A stretch of 13,140 nucleotides of DNA from Cellvibrionaceae bacterium (GCA_021151525.1 JAGKXD010000110.1:1-13140), one strand, 5' to 3'; shown: positions 1 to 7,124, numbered from the stretch's first letter. Translations and numbers: made by a program. The notes: generated from the sequence alone by a model not told the origin.

Positions 1-83
1 CCTCGCGAAGCGGGGATCCAGCTTTTAAAAAATGTTGTGCAAACTCAAAACTGGATCCCCGCTTCGCGCGGATGACGATTCCC
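1..83. repeat. REP-like element with long inverted repeat, downstream of fliH
   Basis: Positions 4-21 and 51-68 are a perfect 18-bp inverted repeat (CGCGAAGCGGGGATCCAG and its complement) around a 29-bp AT-rich spacer. The right arm runs into GCGGATGACGATTCCC (to 83), which matches the palindromes at 3729-3762 and 11106-11144. The element may continue beyond the left edge, since the left arm would also be expected to carry a GTCATCC end. It lies between the fliH stop and the expected fliI. It could fold in mRNA as a strong hairpin, but no T-run follows, so a stabilising or attenuating element is more likely than a full terminator. The class (REP/BIME-like dispersed repeat) is inferred from the three related copies in this window. 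Confidence 0.8.
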
Positions 84-114
84 TATTTAAATAATTAAAT
101 GACAAGAAACGCTA

Positions 115-906
115 CTACGCATTTGGCAAATCATCTCCACTATCCAACTGCGCCAGCTGCCCCGTTAAAAATTGTTCCAGCACAGTTTGCAAACGTTGCG
201 ATACCGAAAAATCAACGCGGCTTTCCGGTGTTTCAATTTTGCAGCCGCCGGGTTGCAATTGGATATCGCCAAAAAATTTCCAATCCAATTGTTGATCTGC
301 AGCGTAGGTTTCTACAGCAGCTAAATCTTCAGGATTTAAACTCACGCGAATATTTTTGCTGCCAACCGGTAATGCATCAACTGCCGTTTTTACCAATTCA
401 ATAATATGTGAGGAGTCTGTGATGAGCTCGCGTTGAATAACACTTTGGGCGAGCGAACAAATAACATCGAGTAACATATTTTCAATGTCGTTGTCTTGTG
501 CAGTAAGTGGATTTAACAAAGCATTTGCAATATTTTGGAAGCGCTGTTGCTCTAGGGTTAATTGCGCGCGCATTTCCATTAAGCCTTGTTGACGACCAGC
601 CTCATAACCATCACTTTTGCCTTTTTCGAAACCTTCTGTATGGCCCTGAGCAAAACCATCTTTTTCTGCGGCGTCAAAAATTTCCTGCATTTCTTGTGCG
701 GTCATGCCACTTTTTTGTTGCGTGGGCATTTCAACGATTTCAATTTTTTCTTTGCCTTGACGCAATAATTTTTCGCGGCGTTGACGAGCTTCCAATTCTG
801 CACTGGATAACACTCTGCCGGTGTCATCCACCATGGGCACCAGCCAGGAAGATACTTCACCCAATTCCTCTGCAGGAATACGACCGGGCATGGATTTCGA
901 TGTCAT
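115..906 (-). CDS. fliH: FliH, flagellar export ATPase regulator/stator
   Basis: FliH binds the FliI ATPase and links it to the export gate and C ring of the flagellar type III secretion apparatus, on the cytoplasmic side. I start it at the ATG at 906 (263 aa), which has an AGG 7 nt upstream. A TTG at 921 would add five residues but has no ribosome site. The hallmark is a run of seven glycines at exact four-residue spacing (G84, G88, G92, G96, G100, G104, G108), the GxxxG helix repeat typical of FliH. It follows a charged helical stretch (about 35-58) and precedes the conserved C-terminal FliH/YscL domain (about 115-250). The gene begins 27 nt after the fliG stop, in the same operon. fliI is not in the window but would be the next gene, beyond the inverted repeat. 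The low-complexity N-terminus is normal for the family. Confidence 0.93.
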   Translation of the reverse strand: MTSKSMPGRIPAEELGEVSSWLVPMVDDTGRVLSSAELEARQRREKLLRQGKEKIEIVEMPTQQKSGMTAQEMQEIFDAAEKDGFAQGHTEGFEKGKSDGYEAGRQQGLMEMRAQLTLEQQRFQNIANALLNPLTAQDNDIENMLLDVICSLAQSVIQRELITDSSHIIELVKTAVDALPVGSKNIRVSLNPEDLAAVETYAADQQLDWKFFGDIQLQPGGCKIETPESRVDFSVSQRLQTVLEQFLTGQLAQLDSGDDLPNA

Positions 907-933
907 AGCAGCGCCTGTCAAGAATTACTAAAA

Positions 934-1962
934 TTAAATCATGGCCTCGCCACCACCGCCCAACATAATTTCGCCAGAATCGGCCATGCGGCGTGCAGTA
1001 GTAAGAATTTCTTTTTGCGCAGCTTCCACGTCTGCCAAGCGCATAGGTGGTTTAGTTTCCAAATCGTCGCGCAAAAGTTCAGCTGCGCGTTTGGACATAT
1101 TTTTGAAGATTTTTTCCTTGAGTTCATCGTCTGCACCTTTGAGTGCAACAATGAGAACCTCGGATGATACTTCGCGCAAAAGCGCTTGAATTCCACGGTC
1201 TTCCACATCTTTGAGGTTTTCGAATACGAACATCAAATCTTGAATTTGGTTGCCCATGTCTTCGTCCACTTCTTTGATGGAGTCCATCAAATCTGCTTCG
1301 ATTGAGCCGTCCAAATTGTTCATAATTTCCGCAGCCACTTTGTAACCACCCATGGCTTTCGTTTGCGATGCCGCGTTACCAGAGAATTGTTTTTCCAGAA
1401 TATCGTTGAGTTCTTGCAATGCGCTCGGTTGCACTGTGTCGAGCGATGCCACACGCATCATGATGTCGAGGCGAACCTTGTCAGGGAAGAATGTCAAAAT
1501 TTCGGCAGATTGGTCAGCATCCAAATAGGCAATAACAATGGCCTGAATTTGCGGGTGTTCGTTGCGGATAATGTCGGCCACAGAGCGCGCATCCATCCAC
1601 TTAAGCGTGTCCAAACCCGTGGTATTGCCGCCCAATAAAATACGGTCGATCAGGCCATTAGCTTTATCTTCGCCCAGTGCGGTAACCAACATCTTACGAA
1701 TATAACCATCGGCGCCAACACCCAAACCAGTTAAGGTGCGCACCTCCTCCAAAAAACTACCCATTACGGCCTGAACATCAGACTGTTGAACATTGTTCAA
1801 TTGCGTCATGGCCGCGCCTATACGCTGCACCTCTTTTGGCCCCATGTGTTTGAGAATTTCAGCGGCGTCTTGTTCACCCAAGGACATGAGCAAAATGGCT
1901 GCTTGATCTACAGGGCGCAATTTTGTTTTAGGCTTTTCACCGGGTTTATCTGGAGTCGCCAT
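934..1962 (-). CDS. fliG: FliG, flagellar motor switch protein
   Basis: FliG is the rotor protein that joins the MS ring (FliF) to the C ring and meets the MotA/PomA stator to make torque. The product is 342 aa, the usual length. It has N-terminal (about 14-115), middle (about 120-200) and C-terminal (about 210-335) domains. The EHPQ motif of the middle domain is at 135-138, and the conserved MFVFENL stretch is at 244-250. All five charged torque residues known from E. coli FliG (K264, R281, D288, D289, R297) are kept, at a constant offset of 11: K275, R292, D299, D300 and R308. The ATG at 1962 has AAGG about 12 nt upstream. It starts 36 nt after fliF. A full rotor function is expected. Confidence 0.97.
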   Translation of the reverse strand: MATPDKPGEKPKTKLRPVDQAAILLMSLGEQDAAEILKHMGPKEVQRIGAAMTQLNNVQQSDVQAVMGSFLEEVRTLTGLGVGADGYIRKMLVTALGEDKANGLIDRILLGGNTTGLDTLKWMDARSVADIIRNEHPQIQAIVIAYLDADQSAEILTFFPDKVRLDIMMRVASLDTVQPSALQELNDILEKQFSGNAASQTKAMGGYKVAAEIMNNLDGSIEADLMDSIKEVDEDMGNQIQDLMFVFENLKDVEDRGIQALLREVSSEVLIVALKGADDELKEKIFKNMSKRAAELLRDDLETKPPMRLADVEAAQKEILTTARRMADSGEIMLGGGGEAMI

Positions 1963-1998
1963 AACGATTATTTACCTTAGTCTTAAATTTTTTGCGGA

Positions 1999-3693
1999 TT
2001 ATTCGCCTTGATTAACCCACTTTTTAACCACCTGCGCCACACGACCCGGGTCATCCGCAATCAAGCCTTTAATTGCATTCAGTTGCTGTTCGTAGCCTTG
2101 TTCAGGGCCACCCAACAATAGTGCGCTGCCGCCTGAGAGCGTTACAGTTTCATCAGAAACGCCTTCCATACCGCCAAGCCCAGCTGCTTCTAGCGCCGCT
2201 AATTGGCGCGCTTCCTCTTGTTCGGCAATGCTGCCACCATTGCGCGCCAAACTTCTGCCAACGGGTAGCAAGAGGCCAAACACCAAGGCCAGAATAATCA
2301 GCACGCTCGCAATGTATTTCACGTTGGGAACAATCCATTTTTCCCACCAAGGCACTGTAGGTAATTCTGTTTCAGCTACTTGCACTCCAGCGGTAAATGG
2401 CGCGTTGAGTACGTTGACACTATCACCGCGTACCGCTGAGTAACCAACCGAATCTCTTACCAGTATAGCCAAGCGTTCTAATTCGTTTGCAGTCCAAGGC
2501 TGATGGGTTTCAGTACCGTCTTCATTCTTAATGATTTTATCGTCAACTACCACTGCAACAGTTAGACGTTTAAGCGTGCCTTGTTGATGCTTGGTATAAC
2601 TGACAGTTCGATCAAGCTCAAAATTGCGCGTGGACTGTTCACGATTATTGGTTGTGGGTTTAGCCGCAGCTGCTTGCCCCTCTTGTGGTGTTGCTTGCTC
2701 TGGCGCTTGCGCAGTGCCGGGAGGTTGATTCGTTAGTGCTCCTGGAATTCCCGCTGCACCTTCACCAGCTGCTTTGGATTCAATTAATTTTTGCTCGCTG
2801 CGCACTGCCGGTAAATCTGGGTTAAAAGTTTCAGCAGCCTGTTCAACTGCGGTGAAATCTATATCAGCGCTAACTTGTGTACGGAATTTACCGCTGCCGA
2901 CCACAGGTTCCAGAATTCCACTGATACGTTTCATCATAGATTCTTCAACCGTTTTGGCGTAATCGTGTTGCTTAGTAGCCAGCATTAAATCTTGGCTGTC
3001 TTCACCGGTTGATAATAAATCGCCATGCTGATCAACCACAGTTACGTCAGCCATTTTTAAATCGGGCACACTGGATGCTACCAAATTCATAATTGCTTTT
3101 ACTTGCGCAGGCTCTACGGTACGCCCCGCGAAAACCTCAACGAAAACAGATGCTGTTGGTTTGGAAGAATCACGCACAAATACCGTTTTTTTCGGCAGCG
3201 CCAAATGCACGCGCGCACTACGAATACTGCTAATGCTGGTAATAGTACGTGCTAATTCGCCCTCAATACTTCGTTGATAACGCGTGCTTTCTACAAACTG
3301 GCTGGTACCGAGTGGCTGCTCTTTATCCATTAGTTCAAAGCCTGGGGTTGAGCTTCCGGGCAAGCCCACTTCGGCAATTTTCATGCGCGCAATGTGAATT
3401 TCATCGGCAGCAACTAAGATCGCACCGGTGTTGTTATCCAATTTAAATTTAATGCGATTTTGTTCAAGAATTCGCGTTACGCTTGCAGCATCTAAATTAT
3501 CCAAACGCCCCATCAAAGGACGGTAATCATCACCCTGAGTCCACAAAACTACGGCAAAACCTATGGCAACACTCGCAGCCAAGGCAATCATCAACCCGAC
3601 TTGGCGAAATAAATTCAGGCTGCTAAAACCTTCGGCCAAATCACCGCCGCGGCCTTTGGTTTTTGCTGGAAGATTTGCATCTGCTGTGGCCAT
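1999..3693 (-). CDS. fliF: FliF, flagellar MS-ring protein
   Basis: FliF forms the MS ring in the inner membrane, the base on which the rotor and export apparatus assemble. The 564-aa product has a first membrane segment at about 32-51 and the YscJ/FliF ring-building domains from about 53 to 230. A Pro/Gln/Ala-rich linker follows (about 308-352), with a second ring domain to about 435 and a second membrane segment at about 455-477. The cytoplasmic tail (about 480-564) ends in an ADDPGRVAQVVKKWV-type segment that is the FliG-binding end in known FliF proteins. The ATG at 3693 follows AAAGG with 8-nt spacing. The gene is 107 nt from fliE, an unusually wide gap for this operon, filled partly by a palindromic repeat (3729-3762). 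Confidence 0.97.
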   Translation of the reverse strand: MATADANLPAKTKGRGGDLAEGFSSLNLFRQVGLMIALAASVAIGFAVVLWTQGDDYRPLMGRLDNLDAASVTRILEQNRIKFKLDNNTGAILVAADEIHIARMKIAEVGLPGSSTPGFELMDKEQPLGTSQFVESTRYQRSIEGELARTITSISSIRSARVHLALPKKTVFVRDSSKPTASVFVEVFAGRTVEPAQVKAIMNLVASSVPDLKMADVTVVDQHGDLLSTGEDSQDLMLATKQHDYAKTVEESMMKRISGILEPVVGSGKFRTQVSADIDFTAVEQAAETFNPDLPAVRSEQKLIESKAAGEGAAGIPGALTNQPPGTAQAPEQATPQEGQAAAAKPTTNNREQSTRNFELDRTVSYTKHQQGTLKRLTVAVVVDDKIIKNEDGTETHQPWTANELERLAILVRDSVGYSAVRGDSVNVLNAPFTAGVQVAETELPTVPWWEKWIVPNVKYIASVLIILALVFGLLLPVGRSLARNGGSIAEQEEARQLAALEAAGLGGMEGVSDETVTLSGGSALLLGGPEQGYEQQLNAIKGLIADDPGRVAQVVKKWVNQGE

Positions 3694-3728
3694 ATCGAAA
3701 ACCTTTAGTGAACCATTCCTATCGTAAG

Positions 3729-3762
3729 CGTCATCCCCGCTGCGCGAGGATGACGACTCTCA
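3729..3762. repeat. REP-like palindrome between fliE and fliF
   Basis: CGTCATCC (3729-3736) pairs with GGATGACG (3748-3755). The stem continues with CGC/GCG after one mismatch, leaving a 3-nt loop; ACTCTC follows. By hand alignment, 26 of 33 positions agree with the right half of the element at 51-83. It lies in the transcribed gap between fliE and fliF, so the fliE operon mRNA should carry the hairpin. There is no T-run, so it does not look like an intrinsic terminator. Confidence 0.8.
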
Positions 3763-3800
3763 AATAAAGCTACACCGAATGAATTTTTAAATCTAAACGG

Positions 3801-4178
3801 CTAAATAGGCATACTCATAACGTCTTTATAAGCTTCAACTAATTTATTGCGCACTTGCACCATGGCTTGAAATGACACAGAGGCTTTTTGTGAGGCAATC
3901 ATGACGTCGGTGATATCCACACCAGCAACACCTTTTTCATAAGCCTCTGCCATAGCGCTGGATTTTTGTTGTACATCGTTAACGTTGTTAATCGCTTTGG
4001 TCATAAGATCTCCAAAGCTTGGCACCTTGTTTGGTGAATCAACTTGTAAATTACTCAGGCCGCGATTAATTGCAACATCACCATTCACAACAGATTGTGG
4101 GCGTTGGAATACTTGCGTTTGCGATTTAATACTGCGCATTTCACCAAGAAGACGGTTGATATCGACACGATCTGTCAT
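3801..4178 (-). CDS. fliE: FliE, flagellar hook-basal body junction protein
   Basis: FliE joins the MS ring to the proximal rod and is an early export substrate. The product is 125 aa, slightly longer than the usual 100-110. The conserved FliE core occupies about 50-125 and ends in the family signature SFQAMVQVRNKLVEAYKDVM (102-121) before SMPI. The longer N-terminus (about 1-48, Gln/Asn-rich) has no recognised motif. The ATG at 4178 has a strong AGGAGAG ribosome site, which fixes the start. It is the first gene of the fliE-fliF-fliG-fliH unit and is preceded by a sigma54 promoter (4251-4267), giving a leader of about 60 nt. In Pseudomonas the equivalent gene is controlled by FleQ and sigma54. 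Confidence 0.95.
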   Translation of the reverse strand: MTDRVDINRLLGEMRSIKSQTQVFQRPQSVVNGDVAINRGLSNLQVDSPNKVPSFGDLMTKAINNVNDVQQKSSAMAEAYEKGVAGVDITDVMIASQKASVSFQAMVQVRNKLVEAYKDVMSMPI

Positions 4179-4250
4179 GGGACTCTCCTGTAAAAATTAG
4201 CTCAGCATTAACGACAATAATTTGGCACGCTGAATTGTTACAGGAGTTAT

Positions 4251-4267
4251 TGCACAAAGCAGGCCAA
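4251..4267 (-). promoter_or_regulatory. sigma54 (-24/-12) promoter of fliE operon
   Basis: Read on the minus strand from 4267, TTGGCCTGCTTTGTGCA matches the RpoN consensus TTGGCACG-N4-TTGCA at 10 of 13 informative positions. It keeps the invariant GG (4265-4264) and GC (4253-4252) at exactly 10 bp between them. The transcript should start near 4240, about 62 nt upstream of the fliE ATG. Flagellar class II/III genes with FleQ or FleR activators use such promoters. Confidence 0.8.
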
Positions 4268-4270
4268 AAC

Positions 4271-4284
4271 TTGCCGCACGGCAA
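4271..4284. promoter_or_regulatory. 14-bp palindrome just upstream of fliE -24 element
   Basis: TTGCCG-CA-CGGCAA is a perfect 6-bp dyad with a 2-bp centre, 4 bp upstream of the sigma54 footprint (about -31 to -44). It lies between the promoter and the FleQ-like box. It could be an operator for another regulator or chance. I do not assign a protein. Confidence 0.35.
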
Positions 4285-4318
4285 AGCTTCACCTGTTGCT
4301 TAAAAATGCGCCTACTTC

Positions 4319-4332
4319 GTCATCAAATTGAC
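4319..4332. promoter_or_regulatory. FleQ-like enhancer box upstream of fliE
   Basis: GTCATCAAATTGAC matches the reported P. aeruginosa FleQ consensus GTCAATAAATTGAC at 12 of 14 positions, with both outer half-sites (GTCA and TGAC) perfect. Its centre is about 73.5 bp upstream of the -12 C of the fliE promoter, roughly -85 from the expected start, a normal enhancer position for a sigma54 activator. It also lies about 100 bp upstream of the divergent small gene at 4434 and might affect that too. Binding is inferred, not shown. Confidence 0.6.
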
Positions 4333-4433
4333 CTGCTTTATTCATGAATGTGTCACGCTTTTCGCTTATGTTTTATGCAGCTCCATTTCAAAGAGCTGCT
4401 CTATCAAGAAGCGACCAGACGAGGAGAAATGCG

Positions 4434-4625
4434 ATGAATCCATCAATGCAACACTACGAATCAGACGTTATTGAACAAGCAATGGCGGCATTTTTGCTAC
4501 AGGCGGTAAACGCCAAAAGTAAAAACTCAAAGATAAAAGCCAATATGGAATGTAGAAGGAAATTGGAAATTAAATGGGAAGAACGCCGCTTGGCGCGAGA
4601 GATTTCTGAATTTGATTTCAATTAG
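4434..4625 (+). CDS. Small basic/charged protein of unknown function (63 aa)
   Basis: An open frame runs from 4344, but the supported start is the ATG at 4434: GAGGAG at 4421-4426 lies 7 nt upstream, giving 63 residues. The protein has no signal peptide or membrane segment. Its first part has a short hydrophobic helix-like stretch (QAMAAFLLQAV), then a Lys-rich linker (NAKSKNSKIKANME), then a charged helix ending in RRKLEIKWEERRLAREISEF. The tail recalls the small PA3496-type proteins of Pseudomonas, which share an RRxxE-EERRLxRE-like end, but this is from memory and weak. The gene is divergent from fliE, and its stop is only 11 nt from the stop of the convergent gene at 4637. A 7-bp hairpin (4377-4399, GCAGCTC/GAGCTGC) lies upstream of the ribosome site. 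No clear sigma70 promoter is visible. Confidence 0.65.
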   Translation: MNPSMQHYESDVIEQAMAAFLLQAVNAKSKNSKIKANMECRRKLEIKWEERRLAREISEFDFN

Positions 4626-4636
4626 CAGGGTCGTGT

Positions 4637-5512
4637 TCAATCCGCTTTAGTGTTTTTTATCTCGATTTGTGTACGGCGAGAATTTTTCAAAAATTCCTCG
4701 CCCTCTTTAAAGCTGGGCATTTGGTAAAATAACTGATCAAAAGATCCATCTTGTTGTGCAATTTTCAAACCGCGCTCAACTCTATTGGCAAGTGACGGGT
4801 TATTTTTATTCACGAAAAAAACATAGCGGATAGGAACATCGTACTTCAAAAGAATAGTTTCTTCCTGCATCAGCGCCAAATCTTTGTATTCCTTAACGTC
4901 GTAACCAATTTCATGTAAGCCACGCGAAATAAAGTTAAACCGGCGCGCAGCCAGCATTTTAAACAACCCGGAATAGCTGGACGTAAACGTAACATTAAAA
5001 CCGTTGTCTTTGAAGATATTACCATCAGTCCAGTGCTCGCCCGAACCCACCGTAAATTTTTTTAAATCGTCGAGTGTTTTAACATTAGAAAATTGTGACT
5101 GCGAGTCCTTATTGATAAGCAGAACGCGATAATTATTCAAATTTTTCAGCAAATCAACAGGCACCATTAGCATTTGCTGTTGGCGCTCTTTAGTTGCCGA
5201 TGCCCACATAATATCTATTCCGGCACCTGCGATTAACATGGCGCGATCACGGGCTATGCCCCCGCCATGGATATTATGCACCAATTCAAAATCACCATCG
5301 GTTTGACGCGTTTTATTTAATGCCAAAATCAGTAGCTGCTCAAAAAAATAAGCCGGCTCGGTTTTGTTAGTCGTGGGATTACCCGTAATTGATATGCGTA
5401 GCGGATCAGCACTCACCTGCACAGCCAATAGCAACACCATGCCAATAACAGCCGCAACTTTCTGTGCAAGCGGCAAAATGGCGACAGGCCAAATTAGGCG
5501 GAACAAAGGCAT
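4637..5512 (-). CDS. Exported solute-binding-like protein (SBP family 3 type), orphan
   Basis: A 291-aa protein starting with an export signal: a hydrophobic stretch (about 19-33) ends in VSA, with a likely cleavage after A35. The mature part has the periplasmic binding protein type II pattern. It starts at PLRISITGN and has a DLKKFTVGSGEHWTDGNIFKDNG-like hinge segment (149-171), then FKMLAARRFNFISRGLHEIGYD (184-205), then a late VFFVNKNNP segment (231-239) and a C-terminal helix. This is the layout of solitary amino-acid-type solute-binding proteins found widely in marine and cellulolytic gammaproteobacteria. No permease or ATPase gene is beside it, so uptake is unproven; a sensory or vestigial role is possible and the ligand is unknown. 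It starts 88 nt after the fleR stop with only a weak AGG ribosome site, and may be read through from fleSR. No convincing promoter of its own is visible. Confidence 0.8.
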   Translation of the reverse strand: MPLFRLIWPVAILPLAQKVAAVIGMVLLLAVQVSADPLRISITGNPTTNKTEPAYFFEQLLILALNKTRQTDGDFELVHNIHGGGIARDRAMLIAGAGIDIMWASATKERQQQMLMVPVDLLKNLNNYRVLLINKDSQSQFSNVKTLDDLKKFTVGSGEHWTDGNIFKDNGFNVTFTSSYSGLFKMLAARRFNFISRGLHEIGYDVKEYKDLALMQEETILLKYDVPIRYVFFVNKNNPSLANRVERGLKIAQQDGSFDQLFYQMPSFKEGEEFLKNSRRTQIEIKNTKAD

Positions 5513-5600
5513 GCTAAACCTATGACAGCTGGAGTGAAATAATCGTTATGTATCTCTTGATATAGACCAACTATTTGAATTATTCCACCCTATCTCTCAT

Positions 5601-7124
5601 TTACTCCGTAATAGCAAACCCCTCCTCGCGCAAACGTGCCATTTTGTAACGTAAAGTGCGTGCGCTTATACCTAAACGTTCCGCAGTATTTTTGCGGCTA
5701 CCGCCTTCTTTGCGCAGAGTATCCATAATGATTTCATATTCACGCTGTTTTAAATCTGTACCCAAGGCTGGGTTAGGTGCATAGGGCGTTGCACTGATAA
5801 GCGCAATATTGTCACTGCTGTAATGTGGTACGGCTAAATCTTGCGCAAACTCGCGTGCTGCATGTACTGGTTGGGAATTGCTTGTTTGATAGTGCATTGC
5901 AGCCTCCACTAGATTGGGTTTTTGGCTATAAATATTTCCTGCATCCAAACCTAAATCGACTGCATCTATAGCGCTGCCAATTTGTAAAATTAATGCGCGC
6001 TGCATAATGTTATCCAGCTCGCGCACATTGCCTGGCCATGAATAACTTAACAACGCTTGCTGTGCGGCCATGGTTAAACTTACGCCGTGGCGATTTTGCT
6101 TTTGCGCGTGCTTTTGCAGAATTTTTTGTGCGAGTGGAACTATATCTTCCAATCGATCACGCAGCGGTGCCCATTGCAATGGCAATACACTCAAACGGTA
6201 ATACAAGTCTTCGCGGAATTTACCAGCAACTACTTGCTCACGCATATCGCGGTTGGATGTTGCAATCACACGCACATCCAACTTAATAGTTTTTCGGCCA
6301 CCCAAGCGTTCCACTTCGCGCTCTTGCAAAACACGCAATAATTTTGCCTGCAAGCCAATATCCATTTCTGAAATTTCATCGAGCAGTAAAGTTCCGCCAT
6401 TCGCCTGTTCGAATTTTCCCGGCGCACTGGAGTGAGCGCCGGTGTATGCTCCTTTCTCGTGACCAAACAACATTGCTTCCAACATGTTTTCAGGAATTGC
6501 CGCGCAGTTAATCGCAATAAAAGGTTGGTTAGCACGTGGCGAATGATTGTGAATATAACGCGCAAGCACTTCTTTACCCGTACCGGATTCACCCACAATT
6601 AATACGGTAGATTCAGATTGAGCAACACGCTGTGCCAATTGCAAAAGTTGACGACTTGACGGAGCGTGAGCCACAGGTTCATCGCCCTGAATTTGCGCGA
6701 CCCCTAAATGGCGCGCCATGGTTTCAACTAACACATTGGGTGCAAAAGGTTTTACTAAATAATCCACTGCACCGTTTTTAATCGCATCTACCGATTGGCT
6801 AATGCTGGCGTAGGCCGTAATCAACATTACCGGAATGTGTGGGTAATGAGCTTTTACTTCGCGCAATAAATCGTGGCCGCTCATTGCGCCCATATTTACA
6901 TCGGAAATAATCATGCGCAAATCATCGTATTCCGCTAATTTTTTTAATGCATCTTCGGCGTTGTTTGCGGTAATAACTGCGTAATCGGCAAGCTGTAGCG
7001 TATCGCTTAACGCCTCGCGCAAATTGCTATCGTCTTCAACGACTAAAATCTTAATTGCACCGTTTGTATAATCAGATTTTGAATTTACTGCGAAGGCTGC
7101 AAATGCTGTTGATGAGAGTGCCAT
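5601..7124 (-). CDS. fleR: FleR/FlrC, sigma54-dependent flagellar response regulator
   Basis: Activator of mid-class flagellar genes that turns on RpoN promoters when phosphorylated by FleS. I start at the ATG at 7124 (507 aa), which has GGAG about 8 nt upstream; a TTG at 7145 would add seven residues without support. The receiver domain (about 24-140) has acidic residues E30/D31/D32, phospho-acceptor D75 and K125. The AAA+ sigma54-interaction domain (about 155-385) has Walker A GESGTGKE (178-185), Walker B GGTLLLDE (243-250) and the arginine-finger region REDLYYRL (304-311). The sigma54-contact loop reads GAYTGA (225-230) instead of GAFTGA. A linker (about 395-455) leads to a Fis-type helix-turn-helix (about 474-497, GGSRKNTAERLGISARTLRYK). 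It lies 24 nt downstream of fleS, in one unit. An NtrC-type regulator is certain; FleR/FlrC identity rests on the fleS partner and flagellar context. Confidence 0.92.
   Translation of the reverse strand: MALSSTAFAAFAVNSKSDYTNGAIKILVVEDDSNLREALSDTLQLADYAVITANNAEDALKKLAEYDDLRMIISDVNMGAMSGHDLLREVKAHYPHIPVMLITAYASISQSVDAIKNGAVDYLVKPFAPNVLVETMARHLGVAQIQGDEPVAHAPSSRQLLQLAQRVAQSESTVLIVGESGTGKEVLARYIHNHSPRANQPFIAINCAAIPENMLEAMLFGHEKGAYTGAHSSAPGKFEQANGGTLLLDEISEMDIGLQAKLLRVLQEREVERLGGRKTIKLDVRVIATSNRDMREQVVAGKFREDLYYRLSVLPLQWAPLRDRLEDIVPLAQKILQKHAQKQNRHGVSLTMAAQQALLSYSWPGNVRELDNIMQRALILQIGSAIDAVDLGLDAGNIYSQKPNLVEAAMHYQTSNSQPVHAAREFAQDLAVPHYSSDNIALISATPYAPNPALGTDLKQREYEIIMDTLRKEGGSRKNTAERLGISARTLRYKMARLREEGFAITE

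Larger units (their letters stand above)
4179..4433. promoter_or_regulatory. Divergent control region fliE / small gene
   Basis: This 255-bp stretch has no supported gene. It holds the fliE leader (4179-4240), the sigma54 promoter (4251-4267), a 14-bp palindrome (4271-4284), the FleQ-like box (4319-4332), and a small hairpin (4377-4399) before the ribosome site of the 63-aa gene. On the plus strand a perfect-looking -24 half (TTGGCACG, 4222-4229) lacks a correctly spaced -12 half. Confidence 0.7.

Noticed and set aside
4..68. Inverted repeat after fliH as an intrinsic terminator
   Set aside because: A 29-bp loop, no T-run after the right arm on the transcribed strand, and fliI expected downstream; it belongs to the repeat family.
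507..908. Plus-strand open frame of 133 aa opposite fliH, and similar frames opposite fliF, fleR and fleS
   Set aside because: These are shadows of the real genes, with no ribosome sites and no recognisable protein features.
907..921. TTG start of fliH at 921
   Set aside because: The ATG at 906 is a better codon with an AGG at usable distance; no ribosome site precedes the TTG.
4222..4239. Plus-strand sigma54 promoter TTGGCACG...TTGTT toward the 63-aa gene
   Set aside because: The -24 half is perfect but the -12 half is one base too far and reads TTGT, so the fixed GG-N10-GC rule fails.
4344..4433. 30-residue N-terminal extension of the small protein (start at 4344)
   Set aside because: It has no ribosome site, while ATG 4434 has GAGGAG at ideal spacing; the extension overlaps the likely control region.
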